Shown: one piece after another, positions 1 through 9,157 of the stretch
Position numbering within the stretch: position 1 is the stretch's first letter
How the letters are laid out: each line of letters starts with the position of its first letter
Notes under the pieces: model-generated
What the model saw: only the letters and a program-made list of their open reading frames with translations
Told to the model about the DNA's origin: nothing
The model's database searches: none
Assembly (NCBI GenBank): GCA_963754955.1
Contig: CAVWHY010000009.1
Coordinates: 620,001-684,000, forward strand
Length of the DNA: 64,000 nt
DNA from: CAVQJU01 sp963754955
GTDB lineage: Bacteria > Acidobacteriota > Vicinamibacteria > Vicinamibacterales > CAVVIG01
Direction: 5' to 3'
Position numbers and translations under genes: made by a program

Positions 1-1090
1 AATCGCCAGCGCTTCGACAGCCTCGCGCTCGACCCCGCCTGAACATCCGCTCTCGATCAGCGCGCTCCAGCAGCCGCGCGGCCTCGTCGAACCGCCGCGC
101 ACGCCGGTAGGAGACGGCCAGCGCGCGCAGCGCATCGGCCAAGACGAGCGGCGCGCGGCGGCTGCGGGATGTCGTCGACAGCGTGACGGCGCGCTCGTAC
201 GCGCCGATCGCCCGGTCCTCCGCGCGGGCCCTCGCGTACACATGGCCGAGGGCCAGCGCCTCGCGCGCGTTCTCGGCGTAGTCGGGGCCGCCGCGCACAA
301 TCTCGAGCAGCCGCGACGTGAGGCCGGCGAGCGAGACCAGGTCGAGCCGGTTGTGTTCGAGGACTCCGGCAAGCGGCTTCGGGTCGCCGGATCGGACGAA
401 CTGGAAGTAGCGGTTCGGGATCTCGAACCCCGCCACGTCGTCCTTGCGCCACGCGCCGAGAATCTGCTGCTCGAGCACGACCAGGGAGCAGTCGTCCTCC
501 TTCCAGAATCGGCGCGCGGGGTGCAGCACGTCGATGTGCGGCTGGCTGGACGCCGTCCACTCGAGGCGATGGAACAGATACCGCGTTTCGAGCACCGGCG
601 CGTCGAACGACTTGCCGTTGAAGCTGACGAGCGCGCCGGCGCGCCCCAGCTCGTCGGCCACGGCGGCCAGCATCGCCCGCTCGTCGGAGTAGCGCGCCAG
701 CAGATACTGCCTCGTCGTGAACCCGCCATCGTCCTCGAACCAGCCGCACCCGACGAGGAAGGCCTGGGTGCCGGCGCCGCCGCTGAGCCCGGTCGTCTCG
801 AGATCGAAGAACAGGAACGGCGGTCGCGCGGCCGGGTTCGCGCACACGAGCGGCGCTTCGCAGGCCGACTCGTGCAGACGCGCCGCGAGATCGCCGATCG
901 TCGTGCGCCCGTATCGCGCCCCCGGCGCCAGTCGGCGTTCGACGATGAAACAGTGGCCGTACCAGCGGCCGTCGAGCAGCGTCTCGAGATCGCCTTCGGA
1001 CCGGATGAAGGCGGGCGCCGCGCGAGGCACGACGTCGGCGCCCGACGGCGCCTTGATGATGCCCCGAAGGCGGTCGGAGAGCGCGGTCAC
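1..1090 (-). CDS. mrfB: YprB/MrfB-like DEDDh exonuclease, 3' end cut by window
   Basis: Starts at GTG 1090, overlapping the stop of the upstream helicase gene by 4 bases (GTGA), and runs off the left edge after about 363 codons. I read an RNase H-like exonuclease domain. Exo I is DLETTG near residues 96-101 within FFDLETTGLSGG, exo II lies in SFNGKSFDAP, and exo III is HNRLDLVSL near residue 245. The C-terminal part (ALALGHVYARARAEDRAIGAYERA) looks like TPR helices. In Bacillus the YprA helicase and YprB exonuclease (MrfA/MrfB) act together in repair of mitomycin-type DNA damage, and the coupled order here suggests the same partnership. The start is a GTG and no stop lies in the window, so simple ORF lists may miss this gene. 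Confidence 0.85.
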   Translation of the reverse strand, partial: MTALSDRLRGIIKAPSGADVVPRAAPAFIRSEGDLETLLDGRWYGHCFIVERRLAPGARYGRTTIGDLAARLHESACEAPLVCANPAARPPFLFFDLETTGLSGGAGTQAFLVGCGWFEDDGGFTTRQYLLARYSDERAMLAAVADELGRAGALVSFNGKSFDAPVLETRYLFHRLEWTASSQPHIDVLHPARRFWKEDDCSLVVLEQQILGAWRKDDVAGFEIPNRYFQFVRSGDPKPLAGVLEHNRLDLVSLAGLTSRLLEIVRGGPDYAENAREALALGHVYARARAEDRAIGAYERAVTLSTTSRSRRAPLVLADALRALAVSYRRARRFDEAARLLERADRERMFRRGRARGCRSAGD

Positions 1091-3573
1091 GCGGACTTCG
1101 TCGCCAACTGCGTTGCGATGGCCGCCGGCGCCTGCTCGATCAACAGGTCCAGGATCCTGAGCGCCGCCGCCTTCGCGAGCGGACCGGTGTTGCCGATCGG
1201 ACCGACACACCCGGGGCATCCGCTCTCGCACTCGCATTCGGCGATCAGCCGCCGCGTCGCTTCGAGCAGTTCCCCGTGCATGCGGAAGAGCGGCTGGCTG
1301 AAGCCGATGCCGCCCGGGTAGTTGTCGTAAATGAAAATGCGAGGCAGCTCCGTGCCCGCCCCACCAGGCCCACCTGCCCTACCCGACCCACCAGACCCAC
1401 CCGCTCCGCCCGACCTACCAGCCGCACCCGCCCCCTCGATCCCATCGATCGAGATCCCGATGTCGTGGCGATCGCTCATGAGCAGCAGCTGCGCGATCTG
1501 CTTCATCGCGAACGAGAGACCGACGACGCCGTCACGGCGGTCGTCGGAGGCGTACGGCAGCGCACTCATGACGGTATCCGGGAGCGTCAGCCAGTACGCC
1601 GTCGTGTGCATCTGCTGCTCGGGCAGATCGAGCTCGCCCGACCCGACGTTCTCGTTCGTGTAGAACTTGATCTTCTTGAACCCGACGACTCGCGATACGA
1701 CGTGGACCTCGCCGTGGGAATGCGGGACGCCGGTCTCGAAGGTGTCGAGGGCGGTTACGCGCGTATACGTGATCGCGTCGGTGTAGTAGTCGCAATCAAT
1801 CTCGCGTACGAACGCCTTGCGGCCCTCGAAATCCAGGCGCTCGACCTGATAGAGCTTCGCCTCGACGATGTAGATGGCCTTCGGGTGCAGTGTCGACGGT
1901 CCGCTCGAGAAGTCCGTTTCGCCGATGACGCGCGGCTCGCCCGTGGTGTCCACGATGACGAAGTTGTCCGACGACACCGACCGCAGGCTCACGGCGTCGG
2001 CCGGGTACGACTCGTTGGTCCAGTTCCAGACTGACGACTCGTCGCCGGGCTCGCCGCCCAGGTGAACCAACCCCTGTTCGGCGAGCAGGCCGAGGATCTC
2101 CTGCACATCGTGCCGGCCGAACGCGTCCGCGCCAGAAAACGGCAGCTCGAACGCGGCGCACTTGATGTGATCCACGAGGATATGCAGGTTGTCGGGGTCG
2201 ATGAGCGCGCGTTCGGGCGACGCGTCGAAGAAGTACGCCGGGTTGCGGACGACGAACTGATCGAGCGGCGCGCTGCTCGCCACCATGACCGCGGCCGACC
2301 GGCCCGAACGGCGCCCGGCGCGGCCGGCGCGCTGCCAGGTGGCGGCGATCGTCCCCGGGTAGCCGGCCATCACGCTGACGTCGAGCGCGCCGATGTCGAT
2401 GCCGAGCTCGAGCGCGTTGGTGGAGACGACCGCGCGAACGCTGCCCTCCCGGAGGCCTTTTTCGATCTCACGGCGGCGATTCGGCAGATACCCTCCGCGG
2501 TATCCGCGAATGCGCTCGGGTGCCCCCGGCGCGCTTTCGAAGTCGTCCTTCAGGTAGGTCGTGAGGATTTCCGTGGAGAGCCGGCTCTGCGCGAACACGA
2601 TCAGCTGCAGGTTTCGTTTCAGGAACTCCGATGCGACCCGCCGTGTTTCGCTCAGGTACGACCGCCGGATGCCGAGCTGGTGGTTGACGACGGGCGGATT
2701 CACAAAGATGAAGAACTTCTCGCCTCGCGGCGCGCCGCTGCGCTCGACGAGCTCGAAGGACTGCTCCGTCAGCCGCTCGGCCAGCTCGCGCGGGTTGGCA
2801 ATCGTCGCCGATGAGCAAAGAAATGTGGGATTCGACCCGTAGTGCCGGCAGATTCGCCGCAGCCGCCGCAGCACGTTGCACAGGTGGCTGCCGAACACGC
2901 CGCGGTACGCGTGCAGCTCGTCGATGATGACGTAGCGCAGGTTCTCGAAGAGCTTCGCCCACCGGGGATGGTGCGGCAGGATCCCCGCGTGCACCATGTC
3001 GGGGTTGCTCAGCACGATGTGGGCGCGCGCTCGAATCGTCCGCCGCGCGTCCTGCGGCGTGTCGCCGTCGTACGTGAACACGCCGACCTGTTCCCCCGAA
3101 CCCGCCGCGATTGTCTCGCACATCTTCTGCAGCTCGGCGAGCTGGTCCTGGGCGAGCGCCTTCGTCGGGAAGAGATACAGCGCGCGGCTCGAGTGGTCCT
3201 GCAGAATCGCGTTGAGGACGGGCGCGTTGTAGCAGAGCGTCTTGCCGGACGCCGTGGGTGTGATGACGACGGCATGCCGGCCGGCGAGCGCGTGGCCGAT
3301 GACTTCGGCCTGGTGCGTGTAGAGCTGCGAGATGCCGCGCGTGGCGAGCGCGGAGGTGAGCCGCGAGTCCAAGCCCTCGGGAAACGGCGCGTACTGCGCG
3401 GCGACCTCCGGCAGACGCCTGACCGCTGTGACGTGGTGGTCCGGCGTGTCGGGGCGATCGGCCGGTAAGCCGGGAGCGAAGCGCGCCAGGGCCTGGTCGA
3501 GCGCGCCCTCAGCACGCGAACGGACTAAAAGTCCTGCGCTTTCAGTCGGTTCGAGGAGTGCCACGGCGTGCAA
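1087..3573 (-). CDS. mrfA: DEAD/DEAH-box helicase, MrfA (YprA) family
   Basis: About 828 residues, a 3'-5' superfamily 2 DNA helicase. Visible motifs are Walker A PTASGKT (about 106-112), the DELH box (218-221), SSATI (motif III), a helicase-C region with STNALELGID, and motif VI QRAGRAGR. The C-terminal DUF1998-type part carries a cysteine cluster CECESGCPGC, as in MrfA where four cysteines bind zinc. Just before the C-terminal part sits a Gly/Ser/Arg-rich linker (GAAGRSGGAGGSGG and onward) that is the translation of a G-rich DNA repeat at 1355-1434. The start is a TTG at 3573, and an in-frame GTG at 3564 is an alternative. It is coupled to the downstream exonuclease by a 4-base overlap. Confidence 0.9.
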   Translation of the reverse strand: MHAVALLEPTESAGLLVRSRAEGALDQALARFAPGLPADRPDTPDHHVTAVRRLPEVAAQYAPFPEGLDSRLTSALATRGISQLYTHQAEVIGHALAGRHAVVITPTASGKTLCYNAPVLNAILQDHSSRALYLFPTKALAQDQLAELQKMCETIAAGSGEQVGVFTYDGDTPQDARRTIRARAHIVLSNPDMVHAGILPHHPRWAKLFENLRYVIIDELHAYRGVFGSHLCNVLRRLRRICRHYGSNPTFLCSSATIANPRELAERLTEQSFELVERSGAPRGEKFFIFVNPPVVNHQLGIRRSYLSETRRVASEFLKRNLQLIVFAQSRLSTEILTTYLKDDFESAPGAPERIRGYRGGYLPNRRREIEKGLREGSVRAVVSTNALELGIDIGALDVSVMAGYPGTIAATWQRAGRAGRRSGRSAAVMVASSAPLDQFVVRNPAYFFDASPERALIDPDNLHILVDHIKCAAFELPFSGADAFGRHDVQEILGLLAEQGLVHLGGEPGDESSVWNWTNESYPADAVSLRSVSSDNFVIVDTTGEPRVIGETDFSSGPSTLHPKAIYIVEAKLYQVERLDFEGRKAFVREIDCDYYTDAITYTRVTALDTFETGVPHSHGEVHVVSRVVGFKKIKFYTNENVGSGELDLPEQQMHTTAYWLTLPDTVMSALPYASDDRRDGVVGLSFAMKQIAQLLLMSDRHDIGISIDGIEGAGAAGRSGGAGGSGGSGRAGGPGGAGTELPRIFIYDNYPGGIGFSQPLFRMHGELLEATRRLIAECECESGCPGCVGPIGNTGPLAKAAALRILDLLIEQAPAAIATQLATKSA
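1355..1434. repeat. G-rich degenerate pentamer/heptamer repeat inside mrfA
   Basis: Runs of the type CCCACC, CCGACC and CCAGACC on the + strand (GGTCGG / GGTGGG on the other) continue for about 80 bases. The same class of repeat lies between genes at 26776-26842, 27432-27505 and 27668-27693. Here it is in frame and encodes a flexible Gly-rich linker in the helicase. Confidence 0.75.
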
Positions 3574-3639
3574 TCGTAGCAGCCGGGCCGGAGGCGATCA
3601 AGAGGCGAAATACGGTCCCAAGTCGGAAGACAGGGCTAT

Positions 3640-4956
3640 TCAGGCCGGCCCGCGTGGCGGGGACGGCAGCTCTTCAAGCAACCCATGTTCGACCAATGCC
3701 ATCGCGGCGCCGCAGACGATGCCGAACGGGAGCCTGGCGCGTTTGGCAATGTCCAGCAACGTATGGCTGCCGTCCGACAAATTCAGCACCCACAAGAGCG
3801 ACGCCTCGCGCGCCTGGCGGTCAGCCGAATGGCCCCCCATCTTCGCGTAAAGCCCGCGCCGTCCCAGCTGCGGCTCGCATTTGGGGTTTCGGTTCAAGAA
3901 CACTCCGTTCCCCTCCAGAATCTCGATGATCTCCGCACACGTGGCGAGCGAGTCAGCCAGGGCAGCAGAGTCGACCAGATCGAGGTTGTCGGCTGATGTG
4001 TGGTACTCAGGAAATCGGCCCCACGGCGTCCGGGAGAGCACGCCGACTGGCAAATCAAAACCTGGAGAGCAGTACTGGCGCTCGTCGTAGCCGTACGGTG
4101 AGAATGCCTCCACCTGGGATGGCGCGTGCGACTCGAGAACCTGCATCGCCGCCCGATCAATTTCGGCGTCGCCTTGTCTGCTCCGCTTATATGTGAGCGG
4201 GCCGCGGTCGCCAAGGTTGGAAAGCACGAGTCCATGCTTGATGATCGACGCACGAGGCTCATTGAGAGCTAACCAGGTGATGGCTCCAATCGTGCCTGGT
4301 ATGAACACGAAGCGATAAGTATACCGCCGCGGCTCGGCTTGTAGCAGTTTTGCCAGCGTGACGGCTACAGACACGCCCGATAGATTGTCGTTGCAGAGCG
4401 ATGGATGACACACGTGGCACGACACGAGAACTTCATCGACGTCGCGGCCGGGAAGACAGAACTCCCCGAAGGTGAGATGCCCGGGCTCAAGCGTCGAGTC
4501 GATGCAGACATCATACACGTCGTCCGCCAGCGACTGCAGCTGCCGCTCGGAAAGGCAAAACCCCCATGTCTCGTTGTAGTAGGACGTTTTGTACGGAATC
4601 CAATCGGGATGCTCTGGAATCGAAAACAGATGGGGCCGAAGTTCAGTGAGAGTCAGTTGCGCCCGTACAGGAACGCTGTAGTTGACGACATGCAGGTTCG
4701 ACGCGTGGAAGTCGACGACGCGTTCTCCGGCGCGATTCTTAATGTAGGCGTCGCGAATATTCCATTCCTTTGGAATGGTCCAGTCAAAGACTGCGGTCCC
4801 CGTGGCCACCTCACGGACTTGAAGGTCGAGCTCAGAGCTGATGAGCCGCAGCGTTTCACGAACGCCATTGCCGGTGATGCTCCGGCAGATGGGATAGAGT
4901 CGTCGGATCCTGTCGTAGAGCTCGAGACCGATCGCGTATTTGTCCAGGGGAATCAT
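3640..4956 (-). CDS. DUF4910-type aminopeptidase-like protein with C-terminal winged helix
   Basis: 438 residues. The middle part has SCHVCHPSLCNDNLSG, matching the metal-binding signature of the DUF4910 / COG4310 aminopeptidase-like family, whose fold resembles M28 zinc peptidases. The C-terminal ~90 residues (from GLYAKMGGHSADRQ, then LLWVLNLSDG and LLDIAKRARLPFG) look like a winged-helix module typical of this family. Members are often found in polysaccharide or nucleotide-sugar gene clusters, but the substrate is not established. The stop of the upstream rmlC-like gene abuts this start (4956/4957), so the two genes form an operon. Family confident, role inferred from context. Confidence 0.8.
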   Translation of the reverse strand: MIPLDKYAIGLELYDRIRRLYPICRSITGNGVRETLRLISSELDLQVREVATGTAVFDWTIPKEWNIRDAYIKNRAGERVVDFHASNLHVVNYSVPVRAQLTLTELRPHLFSIPEHPDWIPYKTSYYNETWGFCLSERQLQSLADDVYDVCIDSTLEPGHLTFGEFCLPGRDVDEVLVSCHVCHPSLCNDNLSGVSVAVTLAKLLQAEPRRYTYRFVFIPGTIGAITWLALNEPRASIIKHGLVLSNLGDRGPLTYKRSRQGDAEIDRAAMQVLESHAPSQVEAFSPYGYDERQYCSPGFDLPVGVLSRTPWGRFPEYHTSADNLDLVDSAALADSLATCAEIIEILEGNGVFLNRNPKCEPQLGRRGLYAKMGGHSADRQAREASLLWVLNLSDGSHTLLDIAKRARLPFGIVCGAAMALVEHGLLEELPSPPRGPA

Positions 4957-5508
4957 CTAGCGCTGTCTGAACACAGAATCCTGAAAATCCGGATAAGTCC
5001 GGTCACGCTCGTTGATGATCCGGTTTTCAGTCATCGGCCAATCGATACCGAATGACGGGTCGTTCCACCTCACGCCTCTGGCATAATCTGCGTGGTAGAA
5101 CTCGGACATTTGGTAGGCCACTTCCGTGTTGGGCAGGAGCGTTTGAAAGCCATGAGCCACGCCTTTGGGAATGTAGAGCGTGCGCCGGTTCTCCTTGGAG
5201 AGCGTGACTGCGTAATGGCGCCCGAATGTCGGAGATTCGGGTCGAAGATCAACGATCACGTCGAATATAGCGCCGGCGGTGCAGCGCACGAGTTTCACTT
5301 CTTCATAAGGTGATGCCTGAAAATGCAACCCCCGCAGCGTCCCGGCGCGCGTATTGAACGAGACGCTGCATTGTGCAACCTGTGCATCCAATCCGAGCGC
5401 CTCGAGCTCATTGCGGCACCACGTACGGGCGAAGAAACCTCGCTCGTCGGAGTGAGGCTCCAGCCCGATCACAAACGCACCGGCGAGAGACGTTTCTTCA
5501 AAAGTCAC
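4957..5508 (-). CDS. dTDP-4-dehydrorhamnose 3,5-epimerase-like (RmlC family)
   Basis: Cupin-fold sugar epimerase acting on 4-keto-6-deoxy nucleotide sugars. Family signatures are DERGFFARTW, RGLHFQASP with the catalytic-base histidine, VKLVRCTAGAIFDVIVDLR, the barrel strand VAHGFQTLLP, and the tyrosine region VAYQMSEFY. I prefer the GTG start at 5508, which gives 183 residues beginning VTFEETSLAGAFVI, the usual family length and N-terminus. An ATG at 5577 would add 23 atypical residues. A TAGAAT-like -10 lies just upstream of 5508. In this cluster it may act on a CDP-sugar rather than a dTDP-sugar, because the only nucleotidyltransferase nearby is a cytidylyltransferase. Confidence 0.85.
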   Translation of the reverse strand: MTFEETSLAGAFVIGLEPHSDERGFFARTWCRNELEALGLDAQVAQCSVSFNTRAGTLRGLHFQASPYEEVKLVRCTAGAIFDVIVDLRPESPTFGRHYAVTLSKENRRTLYIPKGVAHGFQTLLPNTEVAYQMSEFYHADYARGVRWNDPSFGIDWPMTENRIINERDRTYPDFQDSVFRQR

Positions 5509-5577
5509 GCGGCTGAGTGCTATTCTAACGCCAAGCGAATGCAATCGGCGCGCGGGCACCAGAATGGACACAACCAT

Positions 5578-6580
5578 CTATCCCAAAGCGCTACGACGCG
5601 AACGCGCCGACTTTCACATCACTGATCGGCGTTTGGGGATCTCTCGGGTTGTTGAAACGCGTCGGCGCCGTTGACGACTACGCGATCTGTCGATTCCTCG
5701 TGAGCGACGCCCAGTCAAAGCTGGCGATCGCGCGGCCGGAGCGCGGCGACGAGCAGCAGCATGTCAGCATGTCCCTTTCACGCGACGGAAGCCCCTCCGG
5801 GCATCGAGGACGCCCGCGGCGACGCATCGCAGCATCATGGGGCCACTGCGGCACCGCTTGACGTTGCGCTGTCACGCACTGTGTGGGTGTGAGCGAGCTC
5901 TCAGCTTCAGGGCGGCTCCTTATTGGCCGGCTTTCGCCCGGGCTCAGTCACCGCTCCTTTGGCACGGCAGCGAGGAGGCACCGCTCTCACACTTCAACAG
6001 CTGAATGGACACGCTCTCGGCGTTTGCGTTCGATCCGCACGGAAATGCACGACGGTATCGAGTCGCCCGCCTTCGTTGGGCAGAGGATTTCGAACCGCAC
6101 GTCCACTGATGACAAGGCCGCTACCCTCCGACTGGTCAATGGGACTCACGGCGAATCCCTCCCTTCGTCGTACGATCGTTGAAATTCTGCGTCGGTTCGA
6201 TCCGCCCTCGCATCAGTGTTCAAGGTCGTGAACGCGACAGAGATGACAGTGGAACACCTGGGAGTCCGACGCATGTCTCCAGGCCAAGAATAGTCCTCGG
6301 TTGCAGGCCCGCGCCGCGGCTGCGATTCCCAACACGTGGAACTGCGCAGCCGCGTTCGTACAGCTGCGTTTCGTCGGCCGGAGAGTCTTTCGAAGTCGTC
6401 GGAAGCCATAGTCATTAAAAATGATGACTTTAGTCGCCTGGGATGTTCCACCCTCTCGGCTCCCTTCGACACAAATGCTTCCAATTACTACAGTTAACGG
6501 TATCATCGAGCGTGAAGCGACTGGCCAATCCTTTGCGTATTGATGGCCTTAGGACTTCTGCCCTCAGCAGAAAAGGACTT
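5578..6580. other. ~1 kb gene-free stretch between divergent sugar-cluster halves
   Basis: I examined both strands and saw no reading frame with a recognisable family. The candidate frames are short, mutually overlapping and carry no motif. The DNA is visibly more AT-rich than the window average, especially 6380-6560. It probably holds the divergent promoters of the rmlC-like and SDR genes plus decayed sequence. The last bases contain a good ribosome binding site (AAAAGGA at 6571-6577) for the rightward gene. Confidence 0.5.
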
Positions 6581-7618
6581 ATGCGACTATTGGTCACGGG
6601 GCACCACGGGTATATCGGTTCGGTCATGGTGGGAGTGCTAGCGAAAGCGGGCCATACCGTCACGGGCCTCGATACCTTCCTGTACGAAGGATGCACCTTC
6701 GGCGATGAGCCTGCGGCCATCCCCGAAGTGCGAAAGGACATCCGGGATGTGACCGTTTCCGATCTGCGCGGCTTCGATGCGGTTATCCACCTCGCGGCAC
6801 TCTCAAATGATCCGTTGGGCTGTCTGAATGAGCAATGCACGTACGACATCAACCACGTGAGCAGCGTCCGGTTGGCACAGACCGCAAAGGAGGCGAGGGT
6901 GCCGCGATTCCTGTTCGCCTCTTCGTGCAGCCTGTACGGCGCCGCCGGCGACCAGATGCTGGACGAACAGGCGGCCTTCAATCCGGTCACCGCCTACGGC
7001 GCATCCAAAGTGCTGGTCGAAGCGGACGTCTCGAAGCTCGCCGACGACACGTTCAGCCCGACCTATCTGCGCAATGCGACGGCGTATGGCCTGTCCCCGC
7101 GGTTGCGCGCCGACATCGTGGTCAACAACTTCGTAGGCGTCGCCTACACAACCGGCCAGGTCGCCATCCAAAGCGACGGCACCCCGTGGCGGCCCCTCGT
7201 CCACATCGAGGACATTTCCCGCGCGTTCCTGGCGGTGCTCGAAGCGCCTCGCGAAGCGGTCTACAACCAGGCGTTTAACGTTGGCAGTTCGACGGAAAAT
7301 TACCAGATTCGCGATGTTGCCGAGATCGTCCGGCAAGTCGTTCCTGGAGCGACAATCAAGTATCTCGAAGGCGGCGGGCCGGATCCTCGCTGTTACCGCG
7401 TCGATTGCGGCAAACTGGCGCGGACCATCCCGGGATTCAAGACCGAATGGGATGTTCGCCGCGGCGCGACCGAGTTGTACGAGAGCTTTGTACGGCACGG
7501 CATGACGCGCGAGAAGTTCTCGCGCTTTACGCGAATCAGTCGTATCCAGGAATTGATGGCGGCCGGACGCCTCGACGGCTCACTGTGCTGGCGGGCGCCC
7601 GCGTCCGCCGCCCTCTAG
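6581..7618 (+). CDS. NAD-dependent sugar epimerase/dehydratase (extended SDR)
   Basis: 345 residues from ATG 6581, chosen because AAAAGGA lies 4 bases upstream and the protein then begins MRLLVTGHHGYIGS, a Rossmann N-terminus. The nucleotide motif is TGHHGYIG, the serine region is FASSCSLYG, and the catalytic YxxxK is YGASK. Other family features are RNATAYG, PLVHIEDI and FNVGS. It is the first gene of a rightward operon with a cytidylyltransferase, a deacetylase and a C-methyltransferase, so it likely epimerises, reduces or dehydrates a CDP-hexose. It lacks the typical N-terminus of CDP-glucose 4,6-dehydratase (TGHTGFKG), so I do not call it RfbG. Confidence 0.85.
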   Translation: MRLLVTGHHGYIGSVMVGVLAKAGHTVTGLDTFLYEGCTFGDEPAAIPEVRKDIRDVTVSDLRGFDAVIHLAALSNDPLGCLNEQCTYDINHVSSVRLAQTAKEARVPRFLFASSCSLYGAAGDQMLDEQAAFNPVTAYGASKVLVEADVSKLADDTFSPTYLRNATAYGLSPRLRADIVVNNFVGVAYTTGQVAIQSDGTPWRPLVHIEDISRAFLAVLEAPREAVYNQAFNVGSSTENYQIRDVAEIVRQVVPGATIKYLEGGGPDPRCYRVDCGKLARTIPGFKTEWDVRRGATELYESFVRHGMTREKFSRFTRISRIQELMAAGRLDGSLCWRAPASAAL

Positions 7619-7652
7619 GAACGGTCAGGTCGATGAGCATAAGGGACCTGCG

Positions 7653-8465
7653 ATGAAAGTCGTGCTGTTTTGCGGCGGCCTCGGACTCCGAATCCGTGAC
7701 GGCGGCGACAACGTGCCGAAGCCGATGGTCACGATCGGCTACCGGCCGATCCTGTGGCACGTCATGAAGTACTACGCCCATTTCGGTCACAAAGATTTCA
7801 TTCTGTGCCTGGGACATCGCGCGGATGCCGTCAAGAATTTCTTCCTGAACTACAACGAGTGCGTGTCGAACGACTTCACGTTGTCGGAAGGCGGCAAGAA
7901 GCTCGAGTTGATGGCCAGCGACATTCACGATTGGAAGATCACATTTGTCGACACAGGCCTCAGCTCGAACATCGGTCAACGCCTTAAGGCAGTCGAACCG
8001 CACGTACGGAACGAGGCGGTGTTCCTGGCCAACTACACCGACGGATTGACCAACGTGCCATTTCCCGCTCAACTCGAGCATTTTCGCCGGCACGACTCAG
8101 TGGCCAGCTTCATCAGCGTCAAGCCGCAGATCAGCTACCACGTCGTCACGTCCGATCCGACTGGCCGTGTGACCGCTATCGACGACATCAGCCGGACGCG
8201 CATCCGCATCAACGGCGGCTATTTCATCCTCAAACGGGAAATATTCGACTATCTCCAGGACGGCGAGGAACTGGTCGGCGAACCGTTCCACCGTCTGGTG
8301 AAGGAAGGACGGCTGACGGCGTTCGAGTACGATGACTTCTGGATGTCGATGGACACGTTCAAGGACCGGCAGCTACTCGAAGAGATCTTCGCCCGCGGCA
8401 ACGCTCCCTGGGAGCTCTGGAACAACGGGAATCGCGCGGCCGCGTTCGCGGCCGTCCCCGTCTAG
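7653..8465 (+). CDS. rfbF: glucose-1-phosphate cytidylyltransferase
   Basis: 270 residues. Transfers CMP from CTP to glucose-1-phosphate to make CDP-glucose, the entry step to CDP-6-deoxy and branched sugars. The N-terminal nucleotide-binding loop is FCGGLGLRI followed by PKPMVTIG, the RfbF form of the GG-GTR-KPM signature. Further family blocks are HVMKYYAHFGHKDFILCLG, DTGLSSNIGQRL, FLANYTDGL, and the C-terminal FWMSMDTFKDRQLLEEI. The start ATG at 7653 follows GGGACCTGCG. It sits between the SDR epimerase and the PIG-L deacetylase in the same direction, with short gaps. Confidence 0.92.
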   Translation: MKVVLFCGGLGLRIRDGGDNVPKPMVTIGYRPILWHVMKYYAHFGHKDFILCLGHRADAVKNFFLNYNECVSNDFTLSEGGKKLELMASDIHDWKITFVDTGLSSNIGQRLKAVEPHVRNEAVFLANYTDGLTNVPFPAQLEHFRRHDSVASFISVKPQISYHVVTSDPTGRVTAIDDISRTRIRINGGYFILKREIFDYLQDGEELVGEPFHRLVKEGRLTAFEYDDFWMSMDTFKDRQLLEEIFARGNAPWELWNNGNRAAAFAAVPV

Positions 8466-8520
8466 TCCCGCTGCTCCGCCGCTCGCACGACGCGCCATGC
8501 ACAGCCTGAGCGTTGGGACA

Positions 8521-9153
8521 ATGAATTCGACCATGCGAGTCCTGTGCCTGGGCGCGCATGCCGACGATATCGAGATCGGTTGCGGCGGGCTGCTCCTTCG
8601 ACTGATCCAGGCGTCCCCGAAGGTTGAAATTGATTGCATCGTATTTTCGGCCAACGCCCGGCGCGAGCGCGAGACGCGCCGCAGCGCCGAGCTGTTTCTC
8701 AAAGGCGCCGCGCGCACCGGCGTCAGCGTGAAACGCTTTCGTGATGGCTTTTTCCCGTACCAAGGCAGCCAGATCAAGCAGGCATTCGAACGCCTCAAGA
8801 GAACCCACTCGCCCGATCTGGTGCTGACTCACTACGGCGGTGACCGGCATCAGGATCATCGCGTGCTCTCGGAGCTGACCTCGAACACTTTCCGTGATCA
8901 CTGGATTCTCGAGTATGAAATCCCGAAATTCGACGGCGATCTGGGCACGCCGAATTGCTTCGTGCCCATGGATCGCGACACCTGCCAGCGCAAGGTGGAA
9001 TACCTGCTTCGCGCGTTCGGCAGCCAACGGGATAAACACTGGTTCACCGATGAAACGTTCACGGGTCTGATGCGGCTCCGGGGTATGGAGTGCCGCGCGC
9101 CCGGCGGTTATGCCGAGGCCTTCTACGCGCGCAAGACGGTATTGCAGCTCTGA
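8521..9153 (+). CDS. PIG-L (LmbE) family deacetylase
   Basis: About 210 residues. The zinc-binding signature AHADDIEIGCGG is at the N-terminus, and the third ligand region is GGDRHQDHRVLSE. The family removes N-acetyl groups from sugars such as GlcNAc conjugates. ATG 8521 gives MNSTMRVLCLGAH; 8497 and 8533 are in-frame alternatives. The next gene starts 4 bases after this stop. In a CDP-sugar cluster it may deacetylate an amino-sugar intermediate or a glycan, but no aminotransferase is visible in the window, so the substrate is open. Confidence 0.85.
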   Translation: MNSTMRVLCLGAHADDIEIGCGGLLLRLIQASPKVEIDCIVFSANARRERETRRSAELFLKGAARTGVSVKRFRDGFFPYQGSQIKQAFERLKRTHSPDLVLTHYGGDRHQDHRVLSELTSNTFRDHWILEYEIPKFDGDLGTPNCFVPMDRDTCQRKVEYLLRAFGSQRDKHWFTDETFTGLMRLRGMECRAPGGYAEAFYARKTVLQL

Positions 9154-9157
9154 CACC

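Noticed and set aside
57..1321. Open frames on both strands in the first 1.3 kb
   Set aside because: The real coding frame is the GTG-started exonuclease; the others are off-frame.
5578..6580. Several 60-110 residue frames in the sugar-island gap
   Set aside because: Mutually overlapping, with no recognisable family and poor codon pattern.
6581..7618. Calling the SDR a CDP-glucose 4,6-dehydratase
   Set aside because: The N-terminus TGHHGYIG and later blocks fit a general epimerase group and lack the RfbG-type TGHTGFKG sequence.
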